In this document: positions 25,682-35,729 of the stretch, piece after piece | Layout of the letters: every line of letters starts with the position of its first letter | Position numbering within the stretch: the stretch's first letter is position 1 | From: Methylobacter marinus A45 | GTDB taxonomy: Bacteria > Pseudomonadota > Gammaproteobacteria > Methylococcales > Methylomonadaceae | Assembly (NCBI RefSeq): GCF_000383855.1 | Contig: NZ_KB912877.1 | Coordinates: forward strand, 1,212,616 to 1,276,615 | Reading direction: 5' to 3' | DNA: 64,000 bases | Made by a program: the position numbers and the translations under genes | The notes under the pieces: model-generated | What the model saw: the letters and a program-made list of their open reading frames with translations, nothing else | Told to the model about the DNA's origin: nothing | The model's database searches: none

Positions 25682-26263
25682 ATGAGCAAAATCCTGAACG
25701 AAGTTCTGTCAGCGAACAGAGAGTATGTAAACAATTTTGGCGACAAAGGCGATCTGCCGATGCCGCCCGGCCGCCATTTCGCGATTCTGACCTGCATGGA
25801 TGCGCGCCTGGACCCGGCCAAATATGCCGGCCTGGCCGAAGGCGACGCGCATGTCATCCGCAATGCCGGCGGCCGCGCCAGCGACGATGCGATCCGTTCG
25901 CTGGTCATTTCCTACAAACTGCTCGGCACGCGCGAATGGTTTGTCATTCATCACAGTGATTGCGGCATGGAGACATTTACCGACGATATCATGCGCGATT
26001 TGCTGAACAGCAGCCTGAAAACCGCCTCCATCGATGAAAACGGCTGGCACGATTGCTGCGAAGGTCCCGGCTCCGCCGAAGGCAAGTATATCGACTGGTT
26101 GACCATCAAGAACCAGGAACAAAGCGTGCTTGAAGACGTGACGCGCATTAAGTCGCATCCGCTGGTACCTTCCGACATTCCTGTGTACGGTTACATCTAT
26201 GACTGCAAGTCAGGGCGGCTGATTGAAGTGCCGGCCGCCACTGAAGCCGGAAAGGCTCGGTAA
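25682..26263 (+). CDS. Beta-class carbonic anhydrase
   Basis: This 193-aa protein has the beta-carbonic anhydrase zinc set: Cys38-Met-Asp40-Ala-Arg42 (LTCMDARLD) and His91 with Cys94 (FVIHHSDCG). It interconverts CO2 and bicarbonate in the cytoplasm. The [14 protein letters not shown] block is that of the compact clade found in many bacteria, distinct from E. coli Can. Ribosome site GAGAGG lies 6-7 bases before the ATG. A hairpin with a T tract and a 28-bp duplication lie in its leader, and a LysR gene is divergent. The hairpin at 26274-26293 ends the transcript. Confidence 0.92.
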   Translation: MSKILNEVLSANREYVNNFGDKGDLPMPPGRHFAILTCMDARLDPAKYAGLAEGDAHVIRNAGGRASDDAIRSLVISYKLLGTREWFVIHHSDCGMETFTDDIMRDLLNSSLKTASIDENGWHDCCEGPGSAEGKYIDWLTIKNQEQSVLEDVTRIKSHPLVPSDIPVYGYIYDCKSGRLIEVPAATEAGKAR

Positions 26264-26273
26264 GCACTGCTCT

Positions 26274-26293
26274 GCCCGCCTGAAAAGGCGGGC
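26274..26293 (+). terminator. Terminator-like hairpin after the beta-carbonic anhydrase gene
   Basis: GCCCGCCT (26274-26281), loop GAAA, AGGCGGGC (26286-26293), followed by AATTTCC. The stem is perfect; the T tract is short. Confidence 0.6.
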
Positions 26294-26371
26294 AATTTCC
26301 TCAAGGCGTGCTTGCGCGTCTGCGATAACAGTCTAAAATCCATGGCTTGTTTTTTACTGTTATCCTCTATT

Positions 26372-26869
26372 ATGTACAATGAATTGCTCCCGGTCGTCGA
26401 TGAGAATGACCGCGTGATAGATATGCTGCCGCGCCATCACGTCCATGCCCAGGCCCTGCGTCATCGCGCCGTGCACATCCTGGTCTTCAACGATCAAGGC
26501 CGGCTGTTTCTGCAGAAAAGATCGCTATTGAAAGATCTCAATGCCGGACTGTGGGATACCTCGGCGGCAGGCCATGTCGATGCCGGCGAAGACTATGACC
26601 GTTGCGCGCTCCGTGAAATCGAGGAAGAACTGGGCATCAAGGCAGACGACGAACTTGAACCTTTGTTCAAGCTGCCGGCCACGGCCGCTATCGGCATGGA
26701 ATTCATCCAGGTTTACCGCTGCCGGCACAATGGCCCTTTTACGCTGGCGCCCGATGAAATCGAAACCGGCGCCTGGTTCTCGGAGCAGGAGCTGTCCGTG
26801 CGCATCGCGGCCGACGATCAGACATTGACCGAAACCTTTAAAACGATCTGGCGACACTACAGGCCTTAA
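26372..26869 (+). CDS. Nudix hydrolase, YfcD/IPP-isomerase-like
   Basis: This 165-aa protein starts at the ATG at 26372 (MYNELLPVVDENDRVIDML), which matches the family N-terminus better than the upstream in-frame start. The Nudix box GHVDAGEDYDRCALREIEEELGI (about 67-89) is complete, with the REIEEELG metal-binding core. The N-terminal region resembles isopentenyl-diphosphate isomerase-like Nudix proteins such as E. coli YfcD, whose substrates are not settled. The next gene starts 5 bp after its stop, so the two probably share a transcript. Confidence 0.88.
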   Translation: MYNELLPVVDENDRVIDMLPRHHVHAQALRHRAVHILVFNDQGRLFLQKRSLLKDLNAGLWDTSAAGHVDAGEDYDRCALREIEEELGIKADDELEPLFKLPATAAIGMEFIQVYRCRHNGPFTLAPDEIETGAWFSEQELSVRIAADDQTLTETFKTIWRHYRP

Positions 26870-26874
26870 TCTCC

Positions 26875-27639
26875 ATGATTACCCAACAACAACTCAATGA
26901 TTTTTTCGACAGCCTGCTGAATCCGCAAAGCTACGCCGACTATTGCCCGAACGGCCTGCAAATCGAGGGGGCCTCGGAAATCGAGCGCATCGCCTTTGCC
27001 GTTTCCGCGACACGCGATTCGATCAGGCAGGCCGTCGACAACCGGGCCGACGCCCTGGTCGTGCATCACGGTTTATTCTGGACCTTCCACGGTGCCCGGC
27101 CCTTGACCGGCGCCTTTGCCCGGCGCGTCTTGCCGCTGGCCAGGCACAACATCAGCCTGTTCGGTTATCACCTGCCGCTGGACGGCCATGCCGAGATCGG
27201 CAATGCCGCGACCTTGGGCCGGCTGATCGGCTGCGGACAGCAACAGCCTTTCGGCGATTACAAGGGGTCGGCGACGGGCGTCAAAGGACTGCTGGCATCG
27301 CCTCTGACCGCGCCGCAATTACAGGCAAAGCTCGCCGACGTGCTGGGACATGCGGTTATTATGGCGACGCCGGATAACGAGGCCCCGATCCGGTCGGTCG
27401 GCATTATCACGGGCGGCGCCAACAGCGACTGGCAACTGGCGGCAAAGGAAGGGCTGGATGCCTATGTAACCGGTGAAATCAGTGAGCATGACTGGCATGA
27501 AAGCCAGGAAAACGGCATCCATATGTTTGCCGGCGGACACCATGCCACCGAGCAATTCGGCATACAGGCCCTGATGGAAAAAACGCGCGGACAATTCGAT
27601 GTGGACTGTTTTTTTATCGACAGCGATAATCCGGCTTGA
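26875..27639 (+). CDS. ybgI: NIF3/YbgI family dinuclear metal protein (GTP cyclohydrolase 1 type 2 homolog)
   Basis: This 254-aa protein matches the YbgI length. Metal ligands are visible as DALVVHHGLFW, HLPLDGHAEIGNA and AGGHHATEQFG. Members form toroidal hexamers with a two-metal site; their biological role is unresolved despite the GTP cyclohydrolase name. It follows the Nudix gene closely. Confidence 0.92.
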   Translation: MITQQQLNDFFDSLLNPQSYADYCPNGLQIEGASEIERIAFAVSATRDSIRQAVDNRADALVVHHGLFWTFHGARPLTGAFARRVLPLARHNISLFGYHLPLDGHAEIGNAATLGRLIGCGQQQPFGDYKGSATGVKGLLASPLTAPQLQAKLADVLGHAVIMATPDNEAPIRSVGIITGGANSDWQLAAKEGLDAYVTGEISEHDWHESQENGIHMFAGGHHATEQFGIQALMEKTRGQFDVDCFFIDSDNPA

Positions 27640-27656
27640 ATGCCGGAACGCCGGGC

Positions 27657-27681
27657 ATAAAAAAAGCCCTGTTCAGGGCTT
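27657..27681 (-). terminator. Rho-independent terminator for tRNA-Asp
   Basis: AAGCCCTG (27664-27671), loop TT, CAGGGCTT (27674-27681). On the minus strand the stem is followed by seven T. It lies 20 bases past the tRNA 3' end, and also between the converging NIF3 gene and the tRNA. Confidence 0.8.
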
Positions 27682-27700
27682 TAGTGTCACTTGTATGCGA

Positions 27701-27777
27701 TGGCGGAGCGGACGGGGCTCGAACCCGCGACCCCCGGCGTGACAGGCCGGTATTCTAACCAACTGAACTACCGCTCC
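27701..27777 (-). tRNA. tRNA-Asp (GTC)
   Basis: The minus strand reads GGAGCGGTAGTTCAGTTGG at the 5' end and ends CCGCTCC-G-CCA, so the CCA is encoded. The acceptor arms pair over 7 bp. The anticodon loop is CCTGTCACG with GTC, and the T loop GGTTCGAGCCC is canonical. Total length is 77 bases including CCA. Confidence 0.97.
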
Positions 27778-27792
27778 GTTTTCAGAGCGCGT

Positions 27793-27820
27793 ATTCTATA
27801 ACATTTCCCTGATCCGTCAA
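27793..27820 (-). promoter_or_regulatory. Sigma-70 promoter of tRNA-Asp
   Basis: On the minus strand, TTGACG (27820-27815) and TAGAAT (27798-27793) are separated by 16 bp. They are followed by a GC-rich discriminator (ACGCGCTC), the type that makes stable-RNA promoters sensitive to ppGpp. Confidence 0.8.
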
Positions 27821-27832
27821 GCTTAATTCTCT

Positions 27833-28510
27833 ATGAAACCGGAAAATCATTTAATTAAGGTCAACAACAACACTGAAATCAGCTCCGTATGGCTGATACC
27901 CGAGCAATATCAGCACGCGCTGATTATTGCGCATGGCGCCGGCAACGACATGCATTCCGGGTTTATCAGTACCCTGCATGAAGGCATTGCCGAAGCTGAT
28001 ATTCTGACTGTCAAATTCAACTTTCCCTATATGGAACAAGGCCGTAAGGCGCCCGACCGACCAGCCGTTCTGGAAGCAACGTGGCAGGCTGTCATCGATG
28101 CAGTTCTGGAGCGAACCCGGCTCGCGCCGGACAAACTGGTACTGTCCGGTAAAAGCATGGGTGGGCGTTATGCATCGATGATAGCGGCGCAACGGCCGGG
28201 ATTCGGCGGCGTAATTCTGTTCGGCTATCCGCTGCATGCGGCCGGCAAGGCCGATAAATTGCGGGCCGGGCATTTATCGTCTATTTCGGCGCCGCTACTT
28301 TTTTTTCAAGGCACGCGCGATACCTTATGCCAACTCGACCAACTGCAGACGGTGTTAAAGGCACTGCCCGTTAAGGCCGACCTGCACATTATCGAAGGCG
28401 GCGACCATTCCTTTAAGGTACTGAAGCGGCTTAACCGCAGTGAACAAGCAGTCATGGACGAAGTCATCAAAACCAGCGCCGCATGGATTCAGCGCCTTGG
28501 GGCGGGTTAG
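27833..28510 (+). CDS. Alpha/beta hydrolase, Tex30/KANL3-like
   Basis: This 225-aa protein has the nucleophile elbow GKSMGGRYAS (Ser about 106), an acidic residue in FQGTRDTLC and the catalytic His in GGDHSFKVLKR. The N-terminal ALIIAHGAGNDMHSGF forms the oxyanion region. The sequence fits the small Tex30/KANL3-type hydrolases (dienelactone-hydrolase-like). The substrate is unknown. No signal peptide. Its 5' region overlaps the divergent tRNA-Asp promoter. Confidence 0.82.
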   Translation: MKPENHLIKVNNNTEISSVWLIPEQYQHALIIAHGAGNDMHSGFISTLHEGIAEADILTVKFNFPYMEQGRKAPDRPAVLEATWQAVIDAVLERTRLAPDKLVLSGKSMGGRYASMIAAQRPGFGGVILFGYPLHAAGKADKLRAGHLSSISAPLLFFQGTRDTLCQLDQLQTVLKALPVKADLHIIEGGDHSFKVLKRLNRSEQAVMDEVIKTSAAWIQRLGAG

Positions 28511-28811
28511 GCGCGCTGACCGCTCTGCCTGTAATCTGCCTTTGAGCCCGCCGAACTCGCCTTCTTGCAGATCATGCCTGACTGATGTTTCGCAGTTATA
28601 GGGGCGAATTTACTTGTGCCGGGGTATTCGACCCGGAACAACATAGCGTACAGTGCGAATAAATTCGCACCTACACCGCTTAAAACCGACTGCGCCACAT
28701 TCTAAATCGGCGTAAAAGCAAAAAGCGCCATTCACTTTCCACCTGATTCAGCAGTACGGGATGAATAATAGTAGAATATTCCCAATTCATTATTATGCTG
28801 GAGTTTGTTCT
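28511..28811. repeat. Intergenic region with a divergent palindrome B copy
   Basis: The segment 28600-28675 runs from GGGGCGAATTTACTTGTGCC to GCGAATAAATTCGCACC and resembles palindrome B (11203-11291), but its centre differs. A short stretch upstream (28520-28590) has nothing recognisable. A ribosome site GGAG at 28800-28803 serves the GTG at 28812. Confidence 0.5.
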
Positions 28812-29243
28812 GTGGAAAATTTCTCCCCTGTTTCTGCGTTAACAGGCGGCGCGCTGATCGGTATCAGCGCAACACTGCTGCTGCTGTTCAATGGCCGCAT
28901 GGCCGGCATCAGCGGCATCATGAACGGTGTATTCAATTCGCCGAGAAGCGAAACGATCTGGCGCCTCGCCTTTCTGGCAGGCCTTGTCATCGGCGCTTTT
29001 CTGTTTAATCTGATTGCCCCAGGTTTCTTTACGATGCGGCAGGGTTATCCTTTAGGCCTGCTGGCGGCAGGCGGTTTTCTGGTCGGCTTCGGCACCCGCA
29101 TGAGCAACGGCTGCACTAGCGGCCACGGTATCTGCGGCCTTGCCAATTTATCGCCGCGCTCGCTGCTGGCGACATTGACGTTCATGGCCGGCGGCATTGT
29201 CACTGTTTACCTCATCCGCCATGCCCTGGAGCTGACCGTATGA
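28812..29243 (+). CDS. YeeE/YedE-family transporter half (sulfur compound permease), subunit 1
   Basis: This 143-aa membrane protein starts at GTG 28812, which has a GGAG site 8 bases upstream; an ATG at 28761 is also in frame. It has four hydrophobic segments and the signature [23 protein letters not shown], matching one half of YeeE/YedE (TsuA-like) thiosulfate/sulfur permeases. The conserved Cys in [11 protein letters not shown] is thought to relay the sulfur compound. It overlaps the next gene by 4 bp (ATGA). Together they rebuild a full transporter. Confidence 0.85.
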   Translation: MENFSPVSALTGGALIGISATLLLLFNGRMAGISGIMNGVFNSPRSETIWRLAFLAGLVIGAFLFNLIAPGFFTMRQGYPLGLLAAGGFLVGFGTRMSNGCTSGHGICGLANLSPRSLLATLTFMAGGIVTVYLIRHALELTV

Positions 29244-29656
29244 AAAGAATCCTGTTAGCGCTCCTCAGCGGCATTCTGTTTGGCCTGGGGTTGTCGCTGT
29301 CGCAAATGGTCAATCCCGATAAAGTGCTGGGCTTTCTCGATATCGCCGGCAACTGGGACCCCAGCCTTGCTTTTGTCATGATCGGCGCTCTGGCGGTGAC
29401 ATTTGTATCTTTCAGATGGGTGCTGAAGCGCCCTGGGCCCTTACTGGACGACGGTTTTCATGTTTCCAGACGCCGGGAGATCGATAAACCGTTATTGCTG
29501 GGGGCCGGCCTGTTCGGCATAGGCTGGGGCATGACCGGTTACTGCCCGGGCCCCGCCGTGGCCGGTTTGGGATTGGGCACACTGGAGGCGCTGGTCATGG
29601 TGGCTTCAATTTATGCCGGCTTCTTTGCCCAGAAATGGTTTGCTGATAGGAAATAA
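29240..29656 (+). CDS. YeeE/YedE-family transporter half (DUF6691-like), subunit 2
   Basis: This 138-aa membrane protein has four hydrophobic segments and the motif GIGWGMTGYCPGPAVAGLGLG, the counterpart of the Cys motif in the first half. The second motif, SLSQMVNPDKVLGFLDIAGNWDPSLAF, is typical of the family. The start overlaps the upstream gene (ATGA), so the pair is translated together. Such pairs are common beside sulfide or persulfide detoxification genes; none is adjacent here. Substrate not established. Confidence 0.85.
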   Translation: MKRILLALLSGILFGLGLSLSQMVNPDKVLGFLDIAGNWDPSLAFVMIGALAVTFVSFRWVLKRPGPLLDDGFHVSRRREIDKPLLLGAGLFGIGWGMTGYCPGPAVAGLGLGTLEALVMVASIYAGFFAQKWFADRK

Positions 29657-29675
29657 AGTACAAACGGATTAATTC

Positions 29676-29735
29676 ACCACGAAGGACACGAAGTTCACGA
29701 AGAAAGCCAGATTAAAACTTCGTGTTCTTCGTGGT
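29676..29735. repeat. Cttcgtg-type palindrome
   Basis: CACCACGAAGGACACGAAG on the left pairs imperfectly with CTTCGTGTTCTTCGTGG on the right. It lies between the converging YeeE half and rimO. It belongs to the same family as 7530-7599 and 35572-35687. Confidence 0.6.
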
Positions 29736-29764
29736 TTGACGCTTTAAAATTGATGTGCGGGGCG

Positions 29765-31087
29765 TTAAACCAGGTGTCCCCACATATCGTATTCATCGGC
29801 TTCTTCCAGCTCGACTTCAACAAGATCGCCGACTTTCAGATGCGTCGCGCCGTCGATGAACACCTGGCCGTCGATTTCCGGCGCATCGGCCTTGCTTCGG
29901 GCCACGGCGCCTTCCTCGACGACTTCATCGATCAGCACCGTTTCAACGCGACCGACACGCTGCTGCAGGCGCGCGGCGCTGATTTCGGCCTGATGCGCCA
30001 TGAAGCGCGCCAAACGCTCCTGCTTGACTTGTTCCGGCACCTGATCGGGCAAGTCGTTGGCGGCCGCGCCTTTGACCGGCGAGTAGGCGAAGCAGCCGAC
30101 CCGGTCCATTTGCGCTTCGGTCATGAAGTCGAGCAGTTCCTCGAACTCCTGCTCGGTCTCGCCCGGAAAGCCGACGATAAACGTGCTGCGCAAGGTGATA
30201 TCGGGGCAGATTTCGCGCCATGCCCGAATTCTGTCCAGATTGTTTTCGCTGGCCGCCGGGCGCTTCATCAGTTTTAGTATGCGGCTGTTGGCATGCTGGA
30301 ACGGTATGTCCAGGTAAGGCAGGATTTTGCCTTCGGCCATGAGCGGAATCACGTCATCGACATGCGGATAGGGATAAACATAATGCATGCGCACCCAGAT
30401 GCCCAGATCGCCCAGCGCTTCGGCCAGATCATAAAACCGCGTCTTCACGGACCGGCCTTTCCAGTCGCGGCTTTGGTACTTCAAGTCCAGGCCATAGGCG
30501 CTGGTATCCTGCGATACGACCAGCAGTTCCTTGACACCGGCATTGGCCAGGCGCTCGGCCTCGTAGAGCACATCGTCGACCGGCCGGCTGACCAGGTCGC
30601 CGCGCATGGACGGAATGATGCAGAACGTGCAGCGGTGGTTGCAGCCTTCGGAGATTTTCAGGTAGGCATAATGGCGCGGCGTCAGCTTGATGCCTTGCGG
30701 CGGCACCAGGCTGGTGAATGGATCGTGCGGCGGAGGCAGATGCTCGTGCACCGATTCCACGACTTCTTCCAGCGCATGCGCGCCGGTCACTTTCAACACC
30801 TGCGGGTGGCGAGCACGGATTTCGGCTTCCCGGGCGCCCAGACAGCCGGTTACGATGACTTTGCCGTTATGGGTCAGCGCTTCGCCGATGCTGTCCAGCG
30901 ATTCCTCGACGGCGGCATCGATAAAGCCGCAGGTATTGACGACCACCAGATCGGCGTCCTGATAAGTCGGCGAAATGGTATAACCTTCGGCGCGCAGCTT
31001 AGTTAGAATTCTTTCACTGTCGACCAGGGCTTTCGGGCAGCCCAAACTAATAAAACCAATATGGGGGGCAGTCTTTGAGGCAGTCAT
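29765..31087 (-). CDS. rimO: Ribosomal protein S12 methylthiotransferase RimO
   Basis: This 440-aa radical-SAM enzyme adds a methylthio group to the conserved Asp of ribosomal protein S12. The N-terminal domain starts [18 protein letters not shown] and carries VVNTCGFID and GCLGARE, with the cysteines of the auxiliary 4Fe-4S cluster. The radical-SAM motif is CNHRCTFC. The C-terminal TRAM domain ends near [12 protein letters not shown]. Full length. Confidence 0.95.
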   Translation of the reverse strand: MTASKTAPHIGFISLGCPKALVDSERILTKLRAEGYTISPTYQDADLVVVNTCGFIDAAVEESLDSIGEALTHNGKVIVTGCLGAREAEIRARHPQVLKVTGAHALEEVVESVHEHLPPPHDPFTSLVPPQGIKLTPRHYAYLKISEGCNHRCTFCIIPSMRGDLVSRPVDDVLYEAERLANAGVKELLVVSQDTSAYGLDLKYQSRDWKGRSVKTRFYDLAEALGDLGIWVRMHYVYPYPHVDDVIPLMAEGKILPYLDIPFQHANSRILKLMKRPAASENNLDRIRAWREICPDITLRSTFIVGFPGETEQEFEELLDFMTEAQMDRVGCFAYSPVKGAAANDLPDQVPEQVKQERLARFMAHQAEISAARLQQRVGRVETVLIDEVVEEGAVARSKADAPEIDGQVFIDGATHLKVGDLVEVELEEADEYDMWGHLV

Positions 31088-31117
31088 TTCAATCTCTAAT
31101 AATGTTAAACAGGGGAC

Positions 31118-32092
31118 TTAAGCCGGATTCGCAATAATAATGGCGCGCTTGGGAGCGGGCAGGCCTTCTCGGGTCAGGGTTGGATCGTCGGGATCGAGAA
31201 AATCCTTGAGCGAATGAAAGGTCATCCATTCCGTCGTGCGCTGTTCTTCCGTACTGGTCACAGTCACATCGACGACGCGGATATTGGTGAAACCGCAACG
31301 CTTCATCCAGCCGGTCAACGTATCGCAGGTCGGCAGAAACCAGACATTGCGCATGCAGGCATAACGGCCTTCGGGCACCAGCACCTGCCCCGGCCCGCCG
31401 TCTATGACCAGCGTTTCCAGCACCAGTTCACCGCCCGGTCGCAGGCTTTCCTTCAATTCGAGCAGATGATCGACAGGCGAACGACGGTGATACAGCACGC
31501 CCATGGAAAATACCGTATCGAACAGCTTCAAACCATAAGGCACTTCTTCCATGCCGATCGGCAATACGTAAACGGGGGCTTCGCCATGCAGTTTCCGGAT
31601 TGCCTGGAATTGCATGACGTTAAGCAGCAATGGATCGATGCCGACCACCATGCGCGCGCCGGCCCCGAGCATGCGCCAGCAGTGATAGCCATTGCCGCAG
31701 CCGACATCCAGCACCAGGCGATTGGCCAACGGCGAGATGTGGTTTTTCAGGCGCTCCCATTTCCAGTCCGAGCGCCATTCGGTGTCGATGTGAATGCCGA
31801 ACAAGTCATAAGGGCCCTTACGCCATGGATGCAGGATCTTGAGCTGGGCTTCCAGCTGTTTTCGGGCCTCGTCGCCCAGATCCTCGGGCCGTCCTATCCG
31901 CACGGCATCGGCATCGAGCACCGAGTCGCCGCATCTTGCTTCCGGCAGTTGCTCGATCAGCGCCTGCCATTGGAACAATGTACCGTGCTTGGCCGGTTCG
32001 AACGCGCGTGCCAGCTGTTGCGGTAGAAGTTGGGTCCAGGCATCGGCCCTGGCATCGAGCAGTGTGGTAATTAATGGTTGATAATCAATCAT
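31118..32092 (-). CDS. cmoB: tRNA U34 carboxymethyltransferase CmoB
   Basis: This 324-aa enzyme converts 5-hydroxyuridine at tRNA position 34 to 5-oxyacetyluridine using carboxy-SAM. The HPWRKGPYDLFGIHIDTEWRSDWKW block and the SAM-binding LVLDVGCGNGYHCWRM are diagnostic. cmoA, which makes carboxy-SAM and usually precedes cmoB, is not in the window. It lies 30 bp upstream of rimO on the same strand, so co-transcription is likely. Confidence 0.95.
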   Translation of the reverse strand: MIDYQPLITTLLDARADAWTQLLPQQLARAFEPAKHGTLFQWQALIEQLPEARCGDSVLDADAVRIGRPEDLGDEARKQLEAQLKILHPWRKGPYDLFGIHIDTEWRSDWKWERLKNHISPLANRLVLDVGCGNGYHCWRMLGAGARMVVGIDPLLLNVMQFQAIRKLHGEAPVYVLPIGMEEVPYGLKLFDTVFSMGVLYHRRSPVDHLLELKESLRPGGELVLETLVIDGGPGQVLVPEGRYACMRNVWFLPTCDTLTGWMKRCGFTNIRVVDVTVTSTEEQRTTEWMTFHSLKDFLDPDDPTLTREGLPAPKRAIIIANPA

Positions 32093-32184
32093 TCAGGTAA
32101 AGAAAGAGGCGCTGTTGGTATCCGAACACAGCATGATCTGAGAAAAAACGGGAAGGTGTAGGGTCAGTCAGGGCTATTTGAGTA

Positions 32185-32216
32185 TTGCCACGAAGTCTGC
32201 ATGCTTCGTGGCAATC
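32185..32216. repeat. 12-bp inverted repeat between mlaC and cmoB
   Basis: ATTGCCACGAAG (32185-32196) and CTTCGTGGCAAT (32205-32216) form a perfect stem with an 8-base loop. The arms contain the CCACGAAG/CTTCGTGG core of the intergenic palindrome family. No T tract follows on either strand, so it is not a standard terminator. Confidence 0.65.
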
Positions 32217-32238
32217 AACTAAAACACAAGGCAAGCAA

Positions 32239-32886
32239 TCAGGAGTGGGTAGCGGTTTTGCCTGATGCAAGCGCTTCGGCATTGCGTTTGGCCAGACCGT
32301 CAATTACGGCGTTTAAAGACCCTTTGGTTTTGACTTCATTGCTGAAGGTCGTGCGGTAGTTGGTCACGAGACTGACGCCCTCAATCATGATGTCGTAGGC
32401 TTTCCATTGGCCTTTGCTCAGCACCATGCGGTAATTTACCGCGACTGGCTGTATGCCGGGCTGTAACACTTCTGTTTTGACGATGACTTTTGTTGCTCCG
32501 GGCTCCATGTCCAGCGGCAAAAACCGCACCGACCAGTCGCGAAACTCGACAAAGGCTCTGGAATAAGTTCTTACCAACAGCGTTTGGAACTCTTGTTTAA
32601 AACGTTGCCGTTCTTCGTTAGTCGCCGCTTTCCAGTTCTGTCCCAGCACTAATGCGGAAATTCTGTCGAAATCGGTATGTGGCAAAATGACTTCGTTAAC
32701 AAATCCCGCAACCTGAACAAAGTCCTGAATGAACGATTCATCCTGCAGTTTTGCCTGTAATTTTGTCGACGCTTCTTCAATCGCTTGTTGTGGAGGCAAA
32801 AGCTCGGCCGCCATGCCTTTCGTCATCGGCATCAAACCGAGCATTACCGCAAAAAAGATAAATACCGTATATTGTTTAGCCTTCAT
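32239..32886 (-). CDS. mlaC: MlaC-like periplasmic phospholipid-binding protein
   Basis: This 215-aa protein has a signal peptide (about 1-26, cleaved near GMAAE) and the MlaC/Ttg2D fold, seen in DFDRISALVLGQNWKAATNEERQRFKQEFQTLLVRTYS and VNYRMVLSKGQWKAYDIMIEGVSLVTNYR. MlaC carries phospholipids between MlaA in the outer membrane and the MlaFEDB complex in the inner membrane. No mla partner genes are adjacent, so it may be a second, orphan MlaC. Its promoter shares the 170 bp with hemB. Confidence 0.9.
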   Translation of the reverse strand: MKAKQYTVFIFFAVMLGLMPMTKGMAAELLPPQQAIEEASTKLQAKLQDESFIQDFVQVAGFVNEVILPHTDFDRISALVLGQNWKAATNEERQRFKQEFQTLLVRTYSRAFVEFRDWSVRFLPLDMEPGATKVIVKTEVLQPGIQPVAVNYRMVLSKGQWKAYDIMIEGVSLVTNYRTTFSNEVKTKGSLNAVIDGLAKRNAEALASGKTATHS

Positions 32887-32986
32887 AAAACCCCTCTAAA
32901 ATTGAAACCAGCGAACACTTTCCATATTTCGAATATCAGTGATCCACATTCCCTGATAAAATAAATCCCCGTCAAATCGCCCGTAA

Positions 32987-34063
<1,077 letters not shown>

Positions 34064-34136
34064 CTTTTTATTAGCTCGCCATCACTGATGAGATAGGTAT
34101 TTACTTTATTTATAACGCCGAACTGGAACCCGTACC

Positions 34137-34670
34137 ATGTCAGAAGACAACCTAATTACCCCACAGAGAAGATTTCACTTTGAAGAAGCTATCCTGGTCC
34201 TGCTGCTGATTCTGTCGCTGGTAGGCATCGGCATTACCGATTTTTCTCCGGCCGACGGTTTTGGCTACTGGATCATCATGGTGTTCGTGTTCGCCCTGTT
34301 TGCGATCCTGATCGGCTGGCTGCAGTCTAAACACCGTATTGACGATTTCAAAAAAATACTACGCGAACAATCCCTGCACTGGCTCACTTCCCTGTTGGTA
34401 GTTGGCGGCGCTTTTTTAGTGCAAAAGTCCGGTCAGATCAGTCCCGAGGGCGCGGGCCTGGTTATTTTGCTGATTCTGTCGCTGTCGACCATTCTCGATG
34501 GCCTGCGGGTAGGCTGGCGCTTCAGCCTGGTCGGGCTGTTCATGGGCTCTTCCGCCGTTATTGCCTCATACACGGAACACTTTCTGTGGATAGAAATATT
34601 GATAGCCATCGGCATAGTGCTGCTAACGATCTTGTGGGAATACTGGACGGAAAAAAGAGCGCAGGCATGA
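34137..34670 (+). CDS. Unknown multi-spanning membrane protein
   Basis: I do not recognise this 177-aa protein. It has five or six hydrophobic helices at about 16-36, 42-62, 80-97, 103-122, 126-144 and 149-169, with short loops and a charged loop QSKHRIDDFKKILREQS between helices 2 and 3. Both ends are likely cytoplasmic if there are six helices. The aroE start overlaps its stop by 4 bp (ATGA), so the two genes are translationally coupled; hemB lies 73 bp upstream. A link to shikimate or haem synthesis is only suggested by position. Confidence 0.75.
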   Translation: MSEDNLITPQRRFHFEEAILVLLLILSLVGIGITDFSPADGFGYWIIMVFVFALFAILIGWLQSKHRIDDFKKILREQSLHWLTSLLVVGGAFLVQKSGQISPEGAGLVILLILSLSTILDGLRVGWRFSLVGLFMGSSAVIASYTEHFLWIEILIAIGIVLLTILWEYWTEKRAQA

Positions 34671-35500
34671 TAAAAACAGACCGCTATGCCGTCTTTGGCC
34701 ATCCAATTAAACACAGCAAATCGCCAAGAATCCATCAGCTTTTTGCCGAGCAAACGGGACAGTCGATTGAATATACCGCCCAGGATGTTCCCGCCGAACA
34801 ATTCAACACCGCAGTTCAATCCTTTTTCGCCGCAGGCGGCAAAGGATTAAATTGTACTGTACCGCTAAAAGGACTGGCCTGGGCCTTTGCCGACCGCAAA
34901 ACCGAACGGGCTCAGCTGAGCCAGGCGGTCAATACGCTCGCCGTGCAAGCGGACGGCGCTATCCTCGGCGATAACACGGATGGCCAGGGTCTGGTAACGG
35001 ACCTGACCGTCAACCATGCCATCACTTTGACAGGCCGCCGAATTTTAATCCTGGGCGCGGGCGGCGCCAGCCGGGGCATCATGGGGCCGCTCCTTGAGCA
35101 GGCTCCGTGCACCATCGTCATCGCCAACCGCACTGTCGACAAAGCCATCGACCTGGCACAAGCTTTTCAAAACAAGGGCGTCGTCAGCGGCTGCGGATTT
35201 GGCGACTTGCAAAATCAGCAATTCGACCTGATTTTAAATGCCACCTCGGCCAGCCTCAGCGATCAGTTGCCGCCCTTGCCCGATGCCATACTGGCTGAAA
35301 ATGGCGTCTGTTACGACCTCGCCTACGGCAACGAACCGACCGCTTTCGTGCGCTGGGGACTCAGGCAGAACGCGGCCAAGAGTCTTGACGGGCTTGGCAT
35401 GCTGGTCGAGCAGGCGGCCGAGGCGTTTTTCATCTGGCGCGGCGCCCGCCCCGAAACCCGGCCCGTTATTGAATTGCTCAATTCAGAACGCCGGGCATGA
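34667..35500 (+). CDS. aroE: Shikimate dehydrogenase
   Basis: This 277-aa enzyme reduces 3-dehydroshikimate to shikimate with NADPH in aromatic amino acid synthesis. The start is the ATG at 34667 (MIKTDRYAVFGHPIKHSKSP), overlapping the previous stop. Conserved elements are the shikimate-binding HSKSP, the LNCTVPLKG lysine, GDNTDGQG and the nucleotide loop GAGGASRG. The length is typical. Confidence 0.95.
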   Translation: MIKTDRYAVFGHPIKHSKSPRIHQLFAEQTGQSIEYTAQDVPAEQFNTAVQSFFAAGGKGLNCTVPLKGLAWAFADRKTERAQLSQAVNTLAVQADGAILGDNTDGQGLVTDLTVNHAITLTGRRILILGAGGASRGIMGPLLEQAPCTIVIANRTVDKAIDLAQAFQNKGVVSGCGFGDLQNQQFDLILNATSASLSDQLPPLPDAILAENGVCYDLAYGNEPTAFVRWGLRQNAAKSLDGLGMLVEQAAEAFFIWRGARPETRPVIELLNSERRA

Positions 35501-35571
35501 AGCAGGCAATAGTAAGGCCGGAACTGTCGCAGACGCTAAACAAAATGTAATTAATCCTGATATTTCATAGA

Positions 35572-35687
35572 ACCACAGAGAACACGAAGAAAATCATGGC
35601 ATTATCATTTCTCATCGATAACTTCATGAGTTCATTATGAAATATTTGCAAATAATTGAATTGAAAAGCCTTCGTGTACTTCGTGGC
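35572..35687. repeat. Cttcgtg-type palindrome with an AT-rich insert
   Basis: ACCACAGAGAACACGAAGA near 35572 and CTTCGTGTACTTCGTGG at 35671-35687 are inverted partners separated by about 80 AT-rich bases. It fills the gap between the converging aroE and gamma-carbonic anhydrase genes. Confidence 0.6.
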
Positions 35688-35729
35688 GAACAATGGCATT
35701 TTTTATGCACTAATTGTTCCCAGCCTCCG

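Noticed and set aside
30293-31006. Plus-strand 237-codon ORF
   Set aside because: Antisense shadow of rimO.
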